64,000 nucleotides of DNA from Ligula intestinalis (lineage: Eukaryota; Platyhelminthes; Cestoda; Diphyllobothriidea; Diphyllobothriidae): positions 20,608,342 to 20,672,341 of the forward strand of contig JAYGXS010000004.1 of NCBI GenBank assembly GCA_036362985.1. The letters run 5' to 3'. The position numbers and the translations under genes are program-made. The notes under the pieces are model-generated. The model saw only the letters and a list, made by a program, of their open reading frames with translations. It did not search any database and was not told the DNA's origin. Shown here piece by piece: positions 50,423-62,693 of the stretch. Numbering within the stretch: position 1 is the stretch's first letter; each line of letters opens with the position of its first letter.

Positions 50423-51949
50423 AAGAAATAACGGAATAGATTTTTATGACACCCTAAAGGAAATAAAACAAAAGTTTTCAATAATAGTAGTAGGAAAGTC
50501 TGATAAAGAGAAAAATTCAAGCAATAAGCCAAAATAAACAGACTCAGCATATGCGAGTGTTACCGCCAGGCGTGACTTCGAAAGACACCCGACGCGCTGA
50601 CCTTGACAAGGTCCTTAATTGGGGTTGTTCACTAAATCTTTTCCATATTCTACCACCTAGTTAGTAAATAGGAACCGTTTTTGGACACAAATTAGGAATG
50701 CTTCACCGCTTAAATTTTTTGTGAAAGCGATGTGCTGCTTGGGTCTGTGTGGAGGCAGATATTGGTAAGTACCTGTCAAATCTGCGTGGAATGACCCCGT
50801 CGGAGGAACAAAGGAAGCGTCAACGACACTTCTAAAACGCTTTGGTCGGTGTTTAAAATATCTAAAAGTTCACTCAAATTCCATTTCGACAGGGTTGTAT
50901 TCATCATATTTAAACTGTGAAACAATTTTGAAGTCACTAAGAGTAGTTTTATATGCTCTAAATAATGCAGTTTGGTGGTTTAAGAAGAGGACACTGTACC
51001 GAATAATGCCGCTTGTTTACATACATGACAGAAATCACGTAAACAAGTATTAACATTGCTAGATGAACATCAATTAACCAGACCCCAAACCATCGGGTTG
51101 TTAAAAATTTCAAGTCTAATCGCCTACCTACGGCAACTACTCAATTAGCAACCCATCGGTTGAGATCCCAAACGTGCGAAATCTCATGACAGCGGCCTTT
51201 AACCGTCTAAATCGGTGGAGGGAAACGTGGCATTCTGCTTTTTTTCGTAAGACCATTGACACTATAGCCCTACTGAAGCCGGTCCCGATGCTATTAATAC
51301 AGCCTCTCTATTCGAATATCTGCGAGGGCTTGTCGTGTGTTTCAATCCATCCTCACCAGAAACTACATCTACGTCTTGATGGATTCTCTGGGACCTGGAT
51401 TGTGTCGACCTTTTCAAAGCCTTTGCGTGATATGATGAACTTAAATAATCGACTGCATGCCGAAGATCTTGCCTTAATCATCTCAGACGCCTACCTTTTG
51501 TGGTGTGAGAGGCGCATGTCTGGTTTACAAAGTGAATGACAGACTCTGATTACAGGTGAAGTCGGCGTTTCTCATCTAAAAAGGATTGCCAGGTAATGAT
51601 TATTTAACCCCTTCAAACTTCGCCTATCATCTAGGCAAATTCTCCATAGCATAAAAGCATACAGCAGTACCGGTTGAACGGAAGAAAATAGGGTTTATGG
51701 TCCATAGACACTTTCCTTTGCTGTCATAAGCCTTACAAGTAGCATCGATAGGGGACATTATGTTGTCTCTAAACTGTTTACATGGCAGCGTCGTCGCCCT
51801 GAGGCGTTTGAAGATATTCACCTATTAAAGACGGCACCTTGACAGCAATGCAGCTCAGAAGCACTTTGACACCACATACCCTGATTGACCTTGACCGCGG
51901 TTGGTTCAAATTTTGAGACAACGGGGAAGATTTCTATAAATCGATCTAT
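50423..51949. other. Upstream of NOPCHAP1-like gene; unassigned
   Basis: Should contain the promoter and 5' UTR of the - strand gene; no motif can be assigned. A 121-codon + strand frame at 51174-51539 and a 64-codon - strand frame at 51821-51627 show no known domain. Confidence 0.35.
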
Positions 51950-52038
51950 TCACAAGAAAAAAAGCTTTTAGTCTTTGTATTCATTATACAAATCTTGTTT
52001 ATTAGATTTTTTTATCTGGAATCCACTTATTTCTCAAA

Positions 52039-53036
52039 ATGACGAATTCTACTAAATGTCCTCAATGTAACTGCAATGTCACACGTCGGACGAAAGCCGT
52101 CCAGTGCCAGGGCTGTTCCAGCTGGTTCCATATTGCTTGTTTAGCTGTGACCGCCACACAGTACGAAGCTCTCAAAGAATTCGATGCTCAATGCTTCGTC
52201 ATCTACTGTGAGCCATGTAGAACCCAATCTGCACTCCATCTTTCCACTATCCATGCCGGCACAGTCCAAGCAGTTGTGGACGAGGAGACAGTTCTACCTA
52301 TTATAGCCCCTTCAGCTGCAGATTCCGCATCTGCAGAATCTGTTGTCCGGGGTGACACGACATGTCCCTCTTCGCCGTTTGTTCCTGTAACCAAAAAGTC
52401 CACGAGGTCTAGACGACAGAGAAAAACCAACCCACCCGTGCATGTTCCCGCCCCCGACTCGATTCCGGAGCAGACCCCATCAACTAGTGTGCCGAAGCGC
52501 ATGAACACCCCGGTTGTTGCTGCAGCTCCCACATCTATGTCGGTGAAACGACCAACTACTGAAGTGAGACAACGTGACAGGTGTCTGATCATGTTCAACG
52601 TTCCTGAAGCGACAGAAGGCGATGCCACCTCTCGATTAAACTTTGACAAAGTTGCGATCGATCCCATTTTGCAACGGCTGTTGGAGAATGATGGTGAGGA
52701 AATCGCGGTTAACCAAATGATTCGACTCGGTGTCAAATCAGAAAGCCGCCCACGTCCGCTAAAGCTCATATTCGAGTCATCTGTGATTGCTAAAAAATGG
52801 CTGTCAAGATGTTATAAGCTCAAGGGCCTACTAGTATAAGTAAAACCCGACCTCTCACCCGAAGAACGGGGAAAACGCCGCACGGCCGTCCAAGAGCTAA
52901 AGCGTCGGACACTCACCGGCGAAACGGACCTGATAATCCGAAATTTTCGGGTTATGAGGAGACGCCGTCTCCTCACTGCACCATTGATCGTGAGGTTGTT
53001 AGACAACTCAGTCGAACAGCTTCCCCAATCGGTTTA
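52039..53036 (+). pseudogene. LINE-C ORF1 (PHD-like zinc finger and RRM-like domain)
   Basis: CPQCNCNVTRRTKAVQCQGC, WFHIAC, YCEPC: a C4HC3 PHD-type finger as found in ORF1 of CR1 elements. A Pro/Ser/Thr-rich linker follows, then CLIMFNVPEAT and RPLKLIFESS, an RRM-like fold. The TAA at 52837 interrupts it. The same frame resumes with DLSPEERGKRR and DLIIRNF, showing the stop is a mutation. Confidence 0.82.
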
Positions 53037-53039
53037 ATC

Positions 53040-55807
53040 AATGCCAGAAGCTTGCTTCCCAAACTCGCCGAGCTCTCCCATTGGGTTAACAACCAAAGGC
53101 CGTTCTTCTTTGGAATTACGGAAACTTGGCTCCATCCTGATATTGGTGACGCTGAAGTTCACATTCCTGGCTACAACGTTTACCGAACTGATAGAGCCGG
53201 TCCTGCGTATGGGGGGGTCGCATTGTACGTGAGACAGGACCTCCAAAGCAAGGTTATCCGAAGCCTTGGAGATGAAGGCCTCGTTGAACAACTGGGTGTC
53301 AGTCTCCAGCTCCCGCGAATCACTTGTAATGGTGGGTGTCGTGTACAGGAGTCCTAGCACTTCGTCTCTGGCCTGGCTCGACACGTTCGCTGAATACGCA
53401 TCATCTTCTCATGTTTGTATTTTGGGTGACTTTAACCTTCCTTCGGTTAATTGGTCTACGGCACCCCCAGTATCGACATCTCCAAACTGTCTTAACAACG
53501 CTTTTCTGGATGTTGTTTCGGTCAATGGTCTTGTGCAACATGTACTGTCGCCCACGCGGATATCAGCTTCCTCGTCGTCGTGTTAAGATTTAATTTTAAC
53601 CAACCAGCATGATGAAATTTCGAATGTCACCATCTCGAACCCACTGGCCACTGGTGATCATTGCATCGTTTCCGCGCACTATCTGCTTTCACGACCAACA
53701 GTTAGACCCCGAAGACCACCACGGCCAAATGTTTGGCGTACGGACTTTAACGGCATGCGTCAAGCTGCTCCACTTTTACTATGGGAGGTACCTACCGATG
53801 CCTCTGTAGAGGAAAAATGGGCACTGTTGAAATCTAACGTTACTGCACTTGTCGCGGAGTTTACTCCAATGTCTGTCCCTGGTTCGTCCCGGTTATTTCC
53901 ACCCTGGATCGGCCGAACAGCTCAAGAGTTATTGCAAAGGCGCGACCGAGCGTGGAAAGCGTTTCGTTTACTCGGAACGCAATCTGCATTTGATCGCTAT
54001 AAACGACTGCGTAATGAATGCCATGCCGTTATAAGGCAAGGTAAAAGGGATTACGAAGATGCCATACTGGAAGTTTCCGTCTCTCAGCCAAAGCGGTTCC
54101 ACGCCTATATCAACCGTCGTCGCAGAGCTCAACCTGGAATCCCAGAGCTAATTTCAGCGGATGGTCAGCGCATGCTATCGGATGGAGAGAAAGCGCAGGC
54201 CTTAGCATCACAATACCGGGGTGTATATGCTAACCAGCAGCGAACAATAACACCAGTGTCCCTCCCATCTCAGACCCCTGATATTTTAACAGACATCGAG
54301 TTTTCGGTAGAAAAATTTATCCGTATTTTGACTGCACTTAAATCCTCGACCTCACCCGGACCCGACAATTTGCACCCACTTATACTGAAGCATCTGGCAG
54401 ACATCATTGCTCCAATATTTATGGATATTTTTCAAACGTCCATCAGTACGAGCACTCTTCCTCAAGATTGGAAGTTCGGTGTCGTGAAGCCGTTTTATAA
54501 ATCCGGTGATAAATCGCTTCCCTCCAATTATAGGCCAGTTACTCTCACCTCGGTTTTAGTGAAGGTTCTCGAAACTTTCATAAAACAAGAGATCGACAAT
54601 TTCCTGGACCAAACCAACGGTTGGATTCAAGAGCAACACGGTTTCACGCGCGGAAAATCTTGTGTCACAAACCTGTTAATTGCCTGTGAGTCTTGGGCCG
54701 AATCGAAAGATAGGGGTTGCCCAACGCATGTGGTATTTATCAACTTCAGTAAAGCGTTTGACCGGGTTTCTCACCAACTGATCGTAAACAAGTTAGCAGC
54801 CCTTGGTATTGGTGGCAACATTCTGAACTGGATCCGGTCATATTTGAGTGATAGGACTTGGAGCGTCAGTGTCGGAGGTGTATTGTCTCCTGCTGAGGTC
54901 GCATCATCTGGGGTTCCTCAAGGATCCATTCTTGGCCCCACCTTGTTCTCCATCTACGTTCAGGATCTGAAACAATGCCTTTCCTCTCCGTTCGTATTGT
55001 ATGCCGATGACCTGAAAATATGGCGTGATGTCACAGGTGCCAACGACATAATCGCCCTGCAACAGGACCTTATCCAGTTAGCCTCTTGGGCTTCAAGTAA
55101 CCAATTGCCGGTCAATGCTGCGAAATCGGCGTTCATGACAATAGGATCTACTGAGGTCGTCTCACCATACTCGCTCAACGGTGTCCCACTCCGACAAGTC
55201 ACGGAATTCCGTGACCTCGGAGTCATGATACAAGACAACCTGAAAACAAACTGTCATACAGCCAAAATTCGTGCGGCTGGGCTTCGGTGCTTATGGATGT
55301 TGAGAAGGACTTTGTCTTTGTGGTCTCCCCCCCATATTTAAAAAGCTGTTCTCCATCTACGTTCGGCCTGTCATCGAGTTCGCGGGCCCGGCCTACTTTC
55401 CTTGCTACGCAGGAGAAATGCTCGCACTTGAATCGGTGCAACGACTGGGTTCGAGGATGGTCCCACAACTGCGTGGACTCCCGTATGAAGCACGTCTTCG
55501 CAGTTTAAAATTGTTTTCCTTGGAGTATCGGCGACGTCGAGGCGATCTAATTTTTTTGTTCCGCTTGGTTGTGCTCAAACACTACCCAGAGTTGGATTGG
55601 ATCATCATTCGAAATTACAACGCCCGCACCCGAGGCCACTCCTTTCGCCTAGTCCAGCAACGTTCAGACTATCTACCTCAGAATTACCGGTTTTCCCGTC
55701 GGGTCATCAAAGACTGGAACTTCCTGAGTGAGGATATTGTCCAAGCAATATCGGTTCCCAGTTTTGAAAGCCGCCTTGATGCCTTTTTTTCTTATGGCCG
55801 TGAATGA
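53040..55807 (+). pseudogene. LINE-C ORF2 (endonuclease, reverse transcriptase)
   Basis: Endonuclease: INARSLLPKL, ITETWLHPDI, AYGGVALYVR, then in another frame LGDFNLPSVNW. RT in a 528-codon frame (53755-55341): SSTSPGPDNLHPLILKHL, QEQHGFTRGKSC, VFINFSKAFDRV (first catalytic Asp replaced by Asn), SSGVPQGSILGPTLFSIYV, FVLYADDLKIW. The C-terminal ESVQRLGSRMVPQLRGLPYE is in a third frame (55418-55807). Confidence 0.87.
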
Positions 55808-55960
55808 CAACATCTACTCAACCAGTCAGCGGTTCCCACTTCCTTTCGAGGATCGCCGTCCTGTTTGAGTTTATTTTTCTGTCTTGAACTATCTTTGGAG
55901 AGACTCCTCCGGGCCTTGGGCCTCTTGTCTTAAATATATTGAAATTGAAATTGAATCTAA

Positions 55961-56716
55961 GGGTCCTAGGTACTACCAAATGGTAGTAGGTTTGTAGGGA
56001 GCGCCTATAATTTGGCTGTGAAGTTACAAGTCTCATATCCCCGTCTTAATCCAGTCGAGTAGTGAATATATTCGATGTGATAAGAATTGTGAGAAGATAA
56101 GAAACTTGATTAAAATTAAAGTTCGTTAACTCACTATTTATATAAGGAAACCGAAAATAGGCAGTTTGGATCAAATCAAAAAATTAATAAGTATGACAAA
56201 AAATACAGTCCAAACCGAAATATTTATAGCTAGCGTGCGCCAAAATGACTCACTTCAGCAAAAAAAACAAAACACAAAATCACGCACGCGCAATCAACGG
56301 CAGCCCACTAATTTTACCGCTGACATTTTAGCTTATTAAAATTCTACTTCAATTATAACGTTTGACCGTCTGATCTCTCATGTCGGTCTTTGTTGCATAT
56401 ATGTATTTATATGCGTTATGCGTTTCAAATAAATAAAAGCAGTACCTTGTTATAATAAGGAGAATAAGGTATTGATATTCGACATCAAGTACTCCTGGCG
56501 GACATATAGACGATTTAAAAAGAATGGATCCGATGGCATATTCGCAAACTTGTGTTAAGCACAAACTTGCTGTTAAGCAGAAAGATAACGTTGGTCAAAA
56601 TTGCTAACACTTAAGATATTTGGAACCATTGGAACAAGGGAGCTGGAAAGAATTGCTCGGTCATCCAAAGGTGTGAGATCGTAACAGGCGCAAGATCAGT
56701 TGAAAGCAAATCGTAG
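55961..56716. other. Between two LINEs; nothing recognised
   Basis: AT-rich. A 71-codon frame at 56564-56349 has no motif. Contains TGGTAG-type short inverted bits only. Confidence 0.4.
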
Positions 56717-56834
56717 TTAAGTCACTTTAAGTCACTTTATTAAGGGAAGAAGGCTTTCGCTCTTGAGGTCCCTATTCATAACCAAAATCGCATAAAAGGT
56801 CCACCGTAACAATAGTATAGAATACAAATATAGC

Positions 56835-59685
56835 TTAACATCGGCGATAAGTGTGAGCCAGTTGCAAGGTGCTGCTACTGACACTTTGTTCATTATATCT
56901 GCCACAGTTTCTCAGCAAAAGAGAATCAAGTTTGTGTTTTAAAATGTCGATAGTATCTGAGAGGACCAAATCTTCCGGGAGTCCGTTCCACGCTCCAATG
57001 ACCCTCTGAGAGAAGGCGTTTCGTCGAACGTCGATACGGGCCGGTTTCCTCTGTAGTTTAAAAGGATGACCTCGCAGATTGTCAGTCTGAGACAATTCGA
57101 AGAAATCATCAAATTCTAGGGCGCAGTTTCGGCCTCTTACAATACGGTAGGTTTGTATGAGGTCCCCTCGGAGTTGCCTTTAATTGAGAGGGAAAAGGTC
57201 AAGTTCGGTCAGTCTGTCTTCATAAGGCAGATGACCAAGATTCTTGACAATCTTTGTAGCCCTCGCCTGCACTCGTTACAGGTGCAGGTAATCCTTCTTG
57301 AACCACGGACGTCGGGCCTGGACAGCATACTTTAAGTGGGACCGAACAAACACTCTGTAGGTTTTCCTGAAGAGCTCCTTGTCAATGTTAACGAATCCCC
57401 GCCTAATCGCAAACAGCACCTGTGTCGCGCGTTAAGCTGCCTTTACACACTGAGTAGATGGTTTAAGTGAGTAATTTGTAAAAACACCGAGATCCTTTTG
57501 TTCGTTCACATTTGAAAGCGGATGCCCATCGAGGAGGTATTGGAAGGAATCGTTCTCCCCATCAGTCCTTATAATACGGCGTCTTAAAACCGCACACTTA
57601 CTAATGTGGAAGTTTAAGAGCCAACGAGCAGACCAGCAGCTAAGTCGATTAAGACTCTCTTGAAGCGCTTTCCTATCGGCGTCAGACCTGATGGCTTTCC
57701 AGAGTTTGACGTCGTCGGTAAACATGATAGCGCTGCAACCCAGGTCGTTGACACAGTCGTTGAAGAGCAGTGGCCCGAAGACAGAGCCTTGGGGGACGCC
57801 ACTAAGCGCAGATGTAGGGTTTGACTTTGAGTCACCGATGCACACAGTTTGCGATCGCCCTGTGAGAAAATCTGTGATGCATGCCAGCAGGTTTCCTCTT
57901 ATGCCAATTTCTAACAATTTATACATTAGACGCTTATGTGGGACGCTGTCGAATGCCTTCTTGAAGTCGGTATAGATGACGTCAACCTTACCATCTTCAT
58001 CCAGTGCGCGAGTCCACTGCTCAGTGGAGAGTAGAAGGCTGGAAAGGCAAGAATGGTTCTTTCTGAAGCCGTGTTGGAGCCCTGGCAGTAAGTTGTTCTC
58101 CTCCAAGAACTTCATTGTCGTCTTCTTAATTATCGTTTCCATCACCTTACAGCAAACGCAAGTTAGGCTGACGGGCCAGTAATTGTTGATCTTCGTGCGG
58201 GTTCCGCCCTTGTATATCGGGTAAATATTTGCCATTTTCCATTCGGATGGCAGATTTCCTAGTTCAAATGAAGAACGAAAGATATGTAATAGGGGCTCTG
58301 AGAGATCGCTTGCCAATTCTTTCAAGAACTTGGCTGGTATATTGTCTGGACCGGACGAATTAGCTTCTTTGAGGCTCTGCAGCTCCTTCTCAACTACAGA
58401 TGTTGGAAAATGTAGAGAATGAAGTGCCGGACCGGCGTTTACAACAGCATTATCAAAATGGAGCTCGGTTTCCCTAGTGAATACCAAGGCAACGAACCGG
58501 CTACAGTACTCAGCTTTTTCGTCATTCTCAACTACTTCTCCGCCATCATCATTCTTAAGAACTGCAACAGGATCCTTGTTTTTTAGTCTACTGTTAATAT
58601 AGCGGAATAGAATTTTGGGCTTTTCTTCGGCCTGTTGGAGGATTCTTGATTCATAGTTTTTCCTGGTCTGGCGAATTGATTTTTTACTGCATTTCTTTGG
58701 CGTCGGAATTCCTCGAGGTGTACTGGCGACCCAGTTTTCCTGAATAACTTCCATTCCCTATTCTTCTTCTTCAGTTGCCTGTTAAGGTCTCTCGTCAACC
58801 AGGCAGGACGACTAGTCATCTTGTGTACCTTCACCGGACAAAAGCGCTTAATCAGATCTAATGCAACCCTCTTTAGTGATCTCCAATCCTCCACCGGATC
58901 CCCTTGAGCAGGCAGTCCCAATTCACGGTCGATAGTGCATTCTTAATTGAATTGAGATCTGCCTTCCATATGTTTGGCTGGTCCTCCGTTTTCCTCAGCC
59001 GTTGAGTATGGAGTGAGTAATCCCACATTAGTGTCGTATAGTCACTCTTACCGAGCGGAGCACTTGAATGCGCTTCATCTATGAAGGATGAATCCTTCGT
59101 GAAAATGAGATCCAAGCAAGTAGCCCGCTGGTTTTCTCGAAATCTGGTTATGCCCTTAACGTTCTACAATAGAGATAGGTCAAGCGTGAGATCCATCAAT
59201 TTGGAACTAAAGGAAGTTGACGCCGCCTCCACTGTCAGGTTGTTCCATTCAATTGCAGGGGCGTTGAAGTCACCAACAATGAGAACCTCCTGGTCGATAG
59301 CAGCTCCTTTCACCAGACCAGGGAGCGAGTCATCGGCTCCACTCAATATGTTTGATGGCCGGTATACGGCCAGGAATTCAAGGTTCTGTGAATTCGCCTT
59401 CTTGATCTTTAACCAGACGGATTCACACCTCAGGGCTAGAGTGTGTTCTCTTTCTACAACAGAGATTTCTGTTCTGACATACACGACAACCCCACCTCCT
59501 CGTCGGTTTTGGCGGTCTTGGCGGAAAAGCCGGTATGCTGGAATCGAAATATCCGAATGTGCGATTTCTGTTTTTAGCCATGTTTCCCTTATGGCAACTA
59601 CATCAGGTTTCCGCTCCGAAAGTACTGCCTTGAGTTCATCAATTTTTGAGGAAATACTTTGGGCATTAGTGTAAAGAAAGCTCAA
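56835..59685 (-). pseudogene. LINE-A copy 2 ORF2 (endonuclease and RT)
   Basis: 59685-59164: FLYTNAQSISSKIDELK, VVAIRETWLKTEIAHSD, RRGGGVVVYVRTEISV, LIVGDFNAPAIEW. 59115-58873: LIFTKDSSFIDEA. 58754-57432: SSGPDNIPAKFLKEL, LQHGFRKNHSC, IYTDFKKAFDSVPHKRL, GVPQGSVFGPLLF, FTDDVKLW. 57095-56835: FKLQRKPARIDVRRN, GAWNGLPEDLV. Three or more frames are needed to cover it. Confidence 0.87.
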
Positions 59686-59691
59686 GTTGAC

Positions 59692-60668
59692 TTAGTCACC
59701 ACTTATGCAGGTGGTTGCCTCTTGTGTGAGATTGCATGCAGGGAACTGTCGGTGCTGACGGAGAGGACTGTTGTCCATCCCGACTAGGCTGTTAGTGTTA
59801 TCGGCTTTCTCCAGAGGAGTGACCTCGGGACATGGACGATCTCCCCGTTCAGAATTCAAAGATTGCTCTCGCCGAGTTCGCGTCTCCTGTGGAGTTCTAC
59901 TTTTAACAATCTCCATTTCTCCCGCTCCGCGTGGGAAGAATCCCGCTGAAAAAACCGTCGGGTGTGAGTATCTGAGTATTGGTTTCCTGCTCAACAAAAG
60001 CTGGACCTCGGCCTCACTCTTCAGAACAACCTTCAACGGTCTTGGTTGGCGTTGTTCATCTTTTGATTCTGTTATACGGCCCATTCGGAATGCCTTTAGA
60101 ACTTCGATTTTCTCCTCACACTTTAGTAGGAATTTCAGATATTCTTTAAATAACTTCCTGTCCTCTTCTAATCATGATTTCGGGGTATCGGAAGTACCTT
60201 CTGTCATGCCTTTTATGACCATGCAGTTTATACGAGTGGTACTCACCTTCCGACTGTCGTCCTCTTCTGCTTCTCTAGGGTTTGTTAGGACAGATTCGCT
60301 TCGAGGTTCAGCGCTCCTGTTCGTTTTGGCCTGCGAAGGTGCCCTTTTTGTTTGGCTCGTGCTCATGCTCAGCCAACTAAGATTAGCCCTTGGGCTTGAT
60401 TGGCCTTTTTGGGAGCCCGAGAGCGCTTCTTCGTTCTCTGAGAAGCCAGTGGGTTGACCGTTTCCCCCGTCCATGGCAGACTACCGACTCCGTCAAGCAC
60501 CCTGGCTGCTGGATCATTTTTGTGCGCAGACGCTTCGGCGGGGGATGCTGCTTCGCCGTACGTTTGGTTTCCTCGCTCAAGTTCACGCATCGCCAGTTTC
60601 TCATCACGAGGAAGAAATCGAGAAAAAATTTTCAGCTCCTCCATCGCCACTCTAAGACTATTAACCAC
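59692..60668 (-). pseudogene. LINE-A copy 2 ORF1-like region
   Basis: 60668-60369 and 60474-60172: basic KKRSRAPKKANQ, SAEPRSESVLTNPREAEE and INCMVIKGMTEGTSD. 60084-59692: QRQPRPLKVVLKSEAEVQLL. Matches the copy 1 segment. At least two frameshifts. Confidence 0.6.
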
Positions 60669-60847
60669 CTCCTCAAGGTTAGTAAATTTGTTTAGAAGGG
60701 TAAAATATGATACGGAGGCTTCACTTCATGAGTTTCATCCCTTAAACTTTTACGACTTTTAGTTCGCTTGGCAGGAGGAGATTTCAAAGAACTTCTAGAT
60801 CGAGTTTCTGTAGTTAGTAAGGGAATTTGGAAACTATCCCTCATCCC

Positions 60848-60922
60848 GTGATGGCGAAGAGGGGTAGGCGCTCGACTTCTACGCGAGCGATCCAGGGTTT
60901 GAATCCGAGCAGTGGCTTGCCT
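60848..60922 (+). repeat. tRNA-like unit in LINE-A 5' region (copy 2)
   Basis: TGATGGCGAAGAGGGGTAGG (A-box-like) and GGTTTGAATCC (B box with one change). GCTCG/CGAGC could form an anticodon-like stem, but the loop would be nine bases. Followed, as at 5366, by about 100 bp shared by both copies. Confidence 0.6.
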
Positions 60923-60990
60923 TTTTTCCTTGTTGCGATGATGTCGGGATTTCGGATGCAGGCACTGGCGAACATTCCTTCCCGTCTTCC

Positions 60991-62683
60991 AAAGCTGTAT
61001 TGCCCATAGTTTCAATTGTTTCTGTCACCATCTTTTCACAACAGACCGTTAATGAATCAAATAGAAAAGTGGATAGCTTTTTGACTGTTAATAATCGATT
61101 TTGATTACTGTCATCCTGGGTCTTCGTGGTGGAGTTGATTAGTCGCTCAACTTGGTGTACGTAACTTGAGTCTACTGAACTCGAGAGACTTCTAGCCCTT
61201 GTAGCGGGGGGTGATTTCGTCGCATTTAATCTTGCGATTTCTGCCCTCGAAATTACGACTAGGGCTTTTCAACAAAATAAAATTACAGACTACAGTCGAC
61301 TCCGATGGTGTGGTGGTAACGATTCCCTCTTGCACCGCGATTTTTACAAGCTGATATACACATTTATTTTTGTCTCTTATAATAGATCAGACTGACGATA
61401 AACGATATTAAAGCTCTATGCAACATGTATAAAGCGTTCAACTGTATGAAAAAGGTTATTGAAACGACTCAGCCGTTTTGTAGAGAGCTGGAATCCGGGA
61501 GAATTGTTGACAGAAGGCAGTGACGGAGATGTTGCTCGTTTTGACTAATGTCCTGTCGTGTCTTCTGAGGCTAGAGTTATTGCAAAATTGAGTCCAATAG
61601 CTAACAACGAAAGTCCGCCAGAGGGCTAGGTGAACCGAAATCCCGAAAATAATATTTCCGCCAGAGGACGAGAAATTTATTTGCAAAAATAATTCCACAG
61701 TCAACGTTATCACCTCTAAAGGAACAAGTTAAACATGTAAAAGATCTCCATAAAGCGCATTGTTAAAAGATTTTTTAGGGAGAGCGGGCCAACTGACATT
61801 CTCGAAGCATACAGAATAGGTGAGGTTCTGTCAGCAACCAGTTCAAATCCTCGGACGCGAACTCTTAACATCGTTTTGGAAAATGAAGTGCAGACCCAGC
61901 TTCTGCCACGGCGAAAATCATCTATACGGAATTAATATTCCGAAGATTTTCAGTCATATTAAGATGTGAAAGCGCGAATAAAAATGAGAAAATTAATGAT
62001 GAAATAGTGTAAACGACTTTTCGTTTTCTTTTCTTGGACAGTGTCAAAAACAGGGAGCTCAAATATGTTTGCCTACCTTTCCTTTAATAAAAATGGAATC
62101 AACCCTAATGAACACGGGAAGTAACAAAAGGACAAATTATTCAGTTCAATTCAGGTCAGTTCGTTGTTGAAAATAGGCATGAGTCTTCGAATTACCTATT
62201 TGCAATACCTCAGTAGGTGTACTACTGCTATCCAGAGTATTCTATTACTCTACTGTATTTGTCCGTTACTATTTATCGATTATTCTGCCTGATAATCACT
62301 TTGTTCTTGCACTGCTGCCTTTCATTTCCATTATTGTCCAAATACTATTTTATTAACCTTCCTCGTTATCATTCCTACTACTATCAGTTTACTAGGCTTT
62401 TACTATGAGTAATGTTAGGGGAAATACCCCTCGTAGCATAGTTCTACCGAAAATTCTGCCCTCTTACAGTAAAAATTGATACCAATAACATTTAAAAACT
62501 GGCCCTACCAACACTACTGCTGCTACGATAATTTCTTGTAGAGGCTATATCACTACAAATATACAAAACTTCTTGGCAAATACACAATGGAAAACTTTCT
62601 AAGGCAAGCTTACTGCTAGTAAGTGATTTACCAGATTATTCTAGTGGAAAAATTGTAAAAACCGGTATATGAGGATGACGATG
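60991..62683. other. Intergenic, nothing recognised
   Basis: Short frames only (61713-61456 minus, 62217-62408 plus). No domain motif or repeat shared with the rest of the window. Confidence 0.4.
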
Positions 62684-62693
62684 NNNNNNNNNN
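62684..62693. other. Assembly gap (10 N)
   Basis: Ten undetermined bases. The true gap length is unknown. Confidence 0.99.

Larger units (their letters stand above)
51950..55960 (+). mobile_element. CR1-like LINE, family C, nearly full length
   Basis: + strand, with ORF1 (52039-53036), endonuclease, RT and C-terminal domain (53040-55807) followed by a 3' UTR ending CTCCGGGCCTTGGGCCTC, TTAAATATATTGAAATTG and a short ATTGAA tandem, as CR1-type elements end. Defects: a TAA in ORF1 at 52837, frameshifts in the endonuclease (near 53350 and 53590) and at 55341. The 5' end is placed only approximately; no target duplication was found. Confidence 0.88.
56717..60990 (-). mobile_element. CR1/Jockey-like LINE, family A, copy 2 (near full length)
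   Basis: Closely similar to 1172-5460 along its length, same orientation, same 3' end (AATAAAGTGACTTAAAGTGAC) and same antisense tRNA-like unit by the 5' end. Better preserved: endonuclease VGDFNAPAIEW intact, no stop before YTDFKKAFD. RT box is FTDD. A 12-codon deletion shortens GPLLF..NDCVNDL, and further frameshifts are near 57430 and 58870. Confidence 0.88.

Noticed and set aside
51174..51539. 121-codon + strand frame upstream of LINE-C
   Set aside because: No recognised domain and no neighbouring exons; could be chance. Kept only as a note.
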